Shown here: in pieces, positions 6,486-9,553 of the stretch | Layout of the letters: each line of letters opens with the position of its first letter | Position numbering within the stretch: the first letter of the stretch is position 1 | Assembly (NCBI GenBank): GCA_031276985.1 | Contig: JAISMA010000075.1 | Location: 1-9,553 of the forward strand | Origin: Helicobacteraceae bacterium | Lineage (GTDB): Bacteria > Campylobacterota > Campylobacteria > Campylobacterales > SZUA-545 | Direction: 5' to 3' | Length of the DNA: 9,553 bases | Translations under genes and position numbers: made by a program | Notes under the pieces: generated by a model | The model's input: the letters and a program-made list of their open reading frames with translations, nothing else | What the model was told of the DNA's origin: nothing | The model's database searches: none

Positions 6486-8882
6486 TTGTTTAGGCGTATC
6501 GACGACGTTGCGAGAGGCTTTGGCGCGATCGCCTCTTGGCGCGGCTGGAGGCGTATCGGAGCGTTTTTAGGCAACGCGGCGGTAATCGCGGCGATCGTTT
6601 TGGCGATCGTCTATCTGCCGCGCCTCTTTCCAAAAGAGCCGCTTAGCGCGGATTTGCTCTTTTCGTCCGCCTATTACGACTCAAGCGGCGCGTTAATGCG
6701 CCTTAACCTAGCCAAAGACGATCGCTTTCGTCTTTGGACGCCTCTAAGCCAAACGCCGCAAACGCTAATCGACGCGACGCTTTTGCGCGAAGATCGCTAC
6801 TTTTATTATCATCTTGGCTTTAATCCGTTCAGTTTGGCTCGCGGCGCGTGGATAACCTACGCCAAAGGCGGCGCGAGGCAGGGCGGCTCAACGCTTACCA
6901 TGCAGCTTGCGAGAATGCGCTACAAACTCAACACCAAAACGATTGGCGGCAAATTGGAGCAGATCGTCCGCGCCGTATGGCTGGAAATGCGCTACTCCAA
7001 AAACGAGATTTTGGAAGCCTATCTAAACTACGCGCCGTACGGACGCAATATCGAGGGCATAGGCGCGGCGAGTTTGATCTATTTCGACAAACCGCCAAGC
7101 GATCTCGCGCTTACCGAAGCGCTAACGCTCTCCGTCATTCCGCAGTCGCCGACGATACGCATAGACAAAGCCACGGGCTACGTTGGCGAGAGTCTCTTCG
7201 CGGCGCGGCGCGAGCTTTTCAAAGCCTACCGCGAACGCTTTTTTATCGACGACGACGAAGCGGCGCTATTCGAGCAGCCGTTCAAACTAAGGCAGATTGA
7301 GGATTTGCCCTTTCGCGCCCCGCATTTTGTGGAAGCGCTTGCGCGGGAAGATTATATGGCGGGCAGATCGCCGCAGGTTACGCAAACGACGATTGAATCC
7401 GATCTGCAAACGCTGCTGGAGACGCACGTCAAACATCACATTCGCCAAAACGCGACGCTTGGCGTCCATAACGCGGTCGCGGCGCTAGTGGATACGCGCA
7501 ATATGCGCCTCGTCGCGGCGGTCGGATCGGCGGATTACTTTAGCGACGCGATCTTTGGGCGAATCAACGGACTGAACGTCAAGCGATCGCCGGGCAGCGC
7601 GCTGAAGCCGTTTATCTACGCGCTGGCAATCGATCAGGGCATTATCCACCCGCAAACGGTGCTAAAAGACGTGCCGTCGGCGTTTGGAGTTTATGAGCCC
7701 GAAAATTTTGACGGCGGTTTTATGGGACCACTTAGCGCGCGCGACGCGCTGATCAAAAGCCGCAATATCCCCGCCGTCTATCTAACGACGAAACTAAGCG
7801 AGCCTAGCTTTTACGAGTTTCTAAAACGCGCCAATATCTCAAAAATGGCGAGCGAGGAGCATTACGGGCTTGCGCTGGCTTTGGGCGGCGGCGAGGTAAC
7901 GCCGCTTGAGGCGGCAAAGTTGTACGCGCTTTTGGCAAACGGCGGCGTTTTGAAAGAGCTTGTCAAACGCAAAGGCGAAGAGGCAGAAATCGGCGAAAGG
8001 CTCATTAGCCGCGAAGCGAGCTTCATCACGCTGGAAGCGCTTTCGTCCGCGCCGCGAATCGACGGGATCGCCGCCGAAACGGACAGCCTGCCAATCTATT
8101 GGAAAACGGGCACGTCGCGCGGTTTTAGAGACGCTTGGTGCGCGGGCGTAATCGGGCAGTACGCGCTGGTCGTGTGGCTTGGCAATTTCGACAACAAGCC
8201 AAACCCCGCGTTTGTGGGCGCGGATCGCGCCGCGCCGCTGTTTTTCACGATCTCCCGCGCTCTTGCTTCCACGCGCAAACTCGTCGATCCAAACCGCGTC
8301 GTTCCGTCGACGGTTAAAAGAGTCGAGGTCTGCCTTTCAAGCGGCGATCTGGCTACGGCGTGGTGCAAAAGACGCGCCAAAACGTGGTTTATACCGGGCG
8401 TTTCGCCGATCAAGGTCGACACGGTCTATCGCCCGATCTGGATCGACAAAACCACGCAAAAGCCGCTTTGCGCTACGGACGATCCGCAGAACGCGCGGCT
8501 GGAGGTATTTGAATTTTACGCCTCCGACATTCTCGCGCTGTTTCGCAAAGCGGGGTTGCCCAAACGAGAGCCGCCCGATATGAGCGCCTGCCGCGCAAAC
8601 GCGATCGCGGGAACGCCGCCGTCGATTTTATCGCCGCTCAAAAACGCTACTTACGCGATCAGGCTTTCAAAGCCAAACGAGCGGCGCGTGGTTTTTTCGG
8701 CTTCAAGCGACGCGGACGCGCAAACGCTTTATTGGTTCGCGGGCGACGAGTTTATAGGCGACGCGAAAAGGGGCGAGCTGTTGTCGTGGGAGCCGAAGCG
8801 AAGCGGACGTTTCACAATTCGCGTTATCGACGATCGCGGACGATCGGATATGCGCGAAATCGCCGTCGCCGTCATCGACTAA
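6486..8882 (+). CDS. pbpC: Penicillin-binding protein 1C, bifunctional peptidoglycan glycosyltransferase/transpeptidase
   Basis: A class A penicillin-binding protein of the PBP1C subfamily, 798 residues. It polymerises lipid II into glycan strands and is predicted to cross-link them on the periplasmic side of the inner membrane. Seen in order: an N-terminal anchor helix at about 26-46; the GT51 glycosyltransferase, with catalytic Glu102 in REDRYFYYH, GGSTLTMQLAR at 133-143 (TMQ is typical of PBP1C) and a KLEQ...SKNEILEAYLN block at 156-181; the transpeptidase, with nucleophile Ser371 in SALK (371-374), SRN (425-427) and KTGTS (540-544); and a C-terminal BiPBP_C-type beta domain at about 710-798. 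Four cysteines (616, 627, 662, 702) lie between the transpeptidase and this last domain and may form disulfides. The start is TTG at 6486: the frame is closed by TAA at 6465, and the next ATG would remove the membrane anchor. There is no good Shine-Dalgarno sequence, so coupling to the macroglobulin 14 bases upstream is likely. All catalytic motifs are intact. Confidence 0.96.
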   Translation: MFRRIDDVARGFGAIASWRGWRRIGAFLGNAAVIAAIVLAIVYLPRLFPKEPLSADLLFSSAYYDSSGALMRLNLAKDDRFRLWTPLSQTPQTLIDATLLREDRYFYYHLGFNPFSLARGAWITYAKGGARQGGSTLTMQLARMRYKLNTKTIGGKLEQIVRAVWLEMRYSKNEILEAYLNYAPYGRNIEGIGAASLIYFDKPPSDLALTEALTLSVIPQSPTIRIDKATGYVGESLFAARRELFKAYRERFFIDDDEAALFEQPFKLRQIEDLPFRAPHFVEALAREDYMAGRSPQVTQTTIESDLQTLLETHVKHHIRQNATLGVHNAVAALVDTRNMRLVAAVGSADYFSDAIFGRINGLNVKRSPGSALKPFIYALAIDQGIIHPQTVLKDVPSAFGVYEPENFDGGFMGPLSARDALIKSRNIPAVYLTTKLSEPSFYEFLKRANISKMASEEHYGLALALGGGEVTPLEAAKLYALLANGGVLKELVKRKGEEAEIGERLISREASFITLEALSSAPRIDGIAAETDSLPIYWKTGTSRGFRDAWCAGVIGQYALVVWLGNFDNKPNPAFVGADRAAPLFFTISRALASTRKLVDPNRVVPSTVKRVEVCLSSGDLATAWCKRRAKTWFIPGVSPIKVDTVYRPIWIDKTTQKPLCATDDPQNARLEVFEFYASDILALFRKAGLPKREPPDMSACRANAIAGTPPSILSPLKNATYAIRLSKPNERRVVFSASSDADAQTLYWFAGDEFIGDAKRGELLSWEPKRSGRFTIRVIDDRGRSDMREIAVAVID

Positions 8883-8926
8883 CATTGATAAATACAACTA
8901 TAGCAAGCAACACGCGCCCGCCTCCC

Positions 8927-8954
8927 GTCATTCCGCGCGTAGTCGCAGAATCCA
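8927..8954 (+). repeat. Dispersed palindromic repeat, copy 1 (diverged)
   Basis: This copy begins GTCATTCCGCGCGTAG and ends AGAATCCA. It has the layout of the widespread REP-like family in which GTCATTCC and GGAATCCA flank a GC-rich palindromic core. The inverted arms are partly decayed: ATTCCGCG opposes TCGCAGAAT. It is the first of three copies in 175 bases. Confidence 0.55.
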
Positions 8955-9002
8955 TTCCCATAAACGATCTCGCCGCATTTAACGATCGACCCCGCACCGA
9001 TC

Positions 9003-9030
9003 GTCATTCCCGCGAAGGCGGTATCCAAAT
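9003..9030 (+). repeat. Dispersed palindromic repeat, copy 2
   Basis: This copy starts with GTCATTCCCGCGAAGGCGG and continues TATCCAAAT. The two arms around the GAAG loop would be ATTCCCGC and GCGGGTAT, but the right arm has lost one G. It shares the core CCCGCGAAGGCGG with copy 3. Confidence 0.65.
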
Positions 9031-9071
9031 CGTAGGCGTTTGCGTTGCATTGAATAATCGAAACGTCGAGC

Positions 9072-9100
9072 GCTATACCCGCGAAGGCGGGTATCTAAAA
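9072..9100 (+). repeat. Dispersed palindromic repeat, copy 3 (intact hairpin)
   Basis: Bases 9075-9082 (ATACCCGC) and 9087-9094 (GCGGGTAT) form a perfect 8-bp inverted repeat around the loop GAAG. The core and the trailing TATCTAAAA match copy 2, which starts 69 bases upstream. The hairpin is followed by an A-run rather than a T-run on the plus strand and has no T-run in the other direction, so it is better read as a REP-like repeat than a terminator. Confidence 0.65.
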
Positions 9101-9257
9101 AAACAAAAAGTTACAAAACTCTACTATTAGCTATTGATCCGCGATTGCTTTTGCGCCTTTGTCATCATACCTGCAAAGCGCTCGCTTGTTTGCAAACGCA
9201 AAGGGCAAGGAATAAAGAAAGATTGCAAAGCCGCTATTGAAACGTTTTAGGCGATCC

Positions 9258-9297
9258 GATATATAGCGCGCTTTGCCGTAGAAATCGCTTATATATT
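9258..9297 (-). other. Imperfect AT-rich stem-loop at the 3' end of the minus-strand gene
   Basis: Bases 9259-9268 (ATATATAGCG) pair with 9286-9296 (CGCTTATATAT), with one bulged T at 9290 and a 17-base loop. The right arm overlaps the TAA stop (9296-9298) of the minus-strand gene. It may mark the end of that transcript, but no U-run follows and the stem is mostly A-T pairs, so support is weak. Confidence 0.25.
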
Positions 9298-9553
9298 ACC
9301 GATCGGCGGTAGAGATAACGGTTTTTAGGGTTTCGTTGGTTTCTATTAGCGCTAAAGCGCGATCGTAACTATCGTTTTCGCTTAAAATCGTGTAATAATC
9401 GCTTTTGATCGACGGCGCGATTTTCAACGCGGCGATAAATTCATTTTTGGCGATCGGATCGCGTTTTGCAAACTCCCAAAAACCGATTTTTTCTAAAATT
9501 TCGTGCAATAAAGGCGCGTTTGGATTATTTTGCAAAAGCGCGCATAAATACGA
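9296..9553 (-). CDS. Unrecognised protein, C-terminal fragment (5' end outside window)
   Basis: I do not recognise this gene. The reading frame runs leftward from the right window edge with no stop until TAA at 9298-9296, giving at least 85 residues. The TTG at 9535 is probably internal (Leu), because the frame stays open upstream as SYLCALLQNNP. The visible part looks soluble and mainly helical: short amphipathic stretches (LLHEILEKIGFWEFAKRD, KNEFIAALKIAP, DRALALIETNETLKTVIS) separated by polar turns, with no membrane segment and no obvious catalytic motif. Helix pairs of this style occur in TPR-like repeats, but I cannot identify a repeat register. It is convergent to pbpC and so not part of that operon. 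Codon choice (GCG, CGC, AAA, with GCGATCG words) resembles the neighbours, so it looks native. Confidence 0.6.
   Translation of the reverse strand, partial: SYLCALLQNNPNAPLLHEILEKIGFWEFAKRDPIAKNEFIAALKIAPSIKSDYYTILSENDSYDRALALIETNETLKTVISTADR

Larger units (their letters stand above)
8883..9295. other. Convergent intergenic region without a recognisable gene
   Basis: This 413-base gap lies between pbpC (plus) and the unknown minus-strand gene. It holds three decayed short palindromic repeats in 8927-9100, annotated separately, then about 160 bases richer in A and T. That part includes several GCAAAG/GCAAACG words at 9170-9235 and an imperfect stem-loop at its right end. The only long open frame here (8732-9130, plus) begins inside pbpC in another frame, reads through the repeats and resembles no protein. 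I see no tRNA, no clear promoter, and no hairpin plus U-run terminator for either gene. Confidence 0.7.

Noticed and set aside
9075..9094. The perfect 8-bp hairpin as the pbpC terminator
   Set aside because: It lies about 190 bases past the stop, is followed by A rather than T on the plus strand, and matches the repeat family of the two neighbouring copies.
8927..9100. The three repeats as a minimal CRISPR array
   Set aside because: The copies are diverged, each is itself palindromic in a REP-like manner, spacings are unequal and much larger than spacers, and no cas gene is present.
8732..9130. Plus-strand open frame of 132 residues crossing the end of pbpC
   Set aside because: Its first 150 bases overlap pbpC out of frame, the rest is a translation of the palindromic repeats, and its composition is Arg-rich as expected from shadow frames in this DNA.

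Overview
The window looks like a chromosomal segment of a Gram-negative bacterium with about 50% GC. The key evidence is a two-gene cell-envelope defence and repair module: a bacterial alpha-2-macroglobulin directly followed by penicillin-binding protein 1C. This pairing is known from enteric and other host-associated bacteria (yfhM-pbpC in Escherichia coli). The lineage cannot be fixed from the sequence. The ArgG tail and the general protein style would fit a higher-GC member of Campylobacterota, but that is a weak inference. The DNA is unusually rich in the palindrome GCGATCGC, with at least ten perfect copies in 9.5 kb, spread over all three codon phases. This recalls HIP1 of cyanobacteria, although nothing else here looks cyanobacterial.

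Layout: (1) 1-239 is the 3' end of argG (argininosuccinate synthase), followed by a 12-bp stem-loop at 253-279. (2) 240-492 is a gap with AT-rich stretches. It ends in three copies of ATTACGCGC and a good Shine-Dalgarno sequence. (3) 493-6471 is one very large gene for a membrane-anchored alpha-2-macroglobulin of 1992 residues. It has an intact CSEQ thioester motif and an unusual Glu/Cys-rich insert near the C terminus. (4) 6486-8882 is pbpC, starting with TTG 14 bases after the macroglobulin stop, almost certainly in the same operon. (5) 8883-9295 is a non-coding convergent gap with three decayed copies of a short palindromic dispersed repeat. (6) 9296-9553, on the minus strand, is the C-terminal part of an unrecognised gene that enters from the right edge.

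How the genes work together (family knowledge): the macroglobulin is thought to sit in the periplasm and trap foreign proteases that breach the outer membrane. Cleavage of its bait region activates the thioester, which then bonds covalently to the attacker. PBP1C is thought to polymerise and cross-link peptidoglycan to repair wall damage. Both proteins here carry one N-terminal membrane anchor, so both would act on the periplasmic face of the inner membrane. argG belongs to arginine biosynthesis and has no evident functional link. No wholly new system is evident. The most original signals are the HIP1-like word, the acidic CX4C insert in the macroglobulin, and the repeat triplet just upstream of it.
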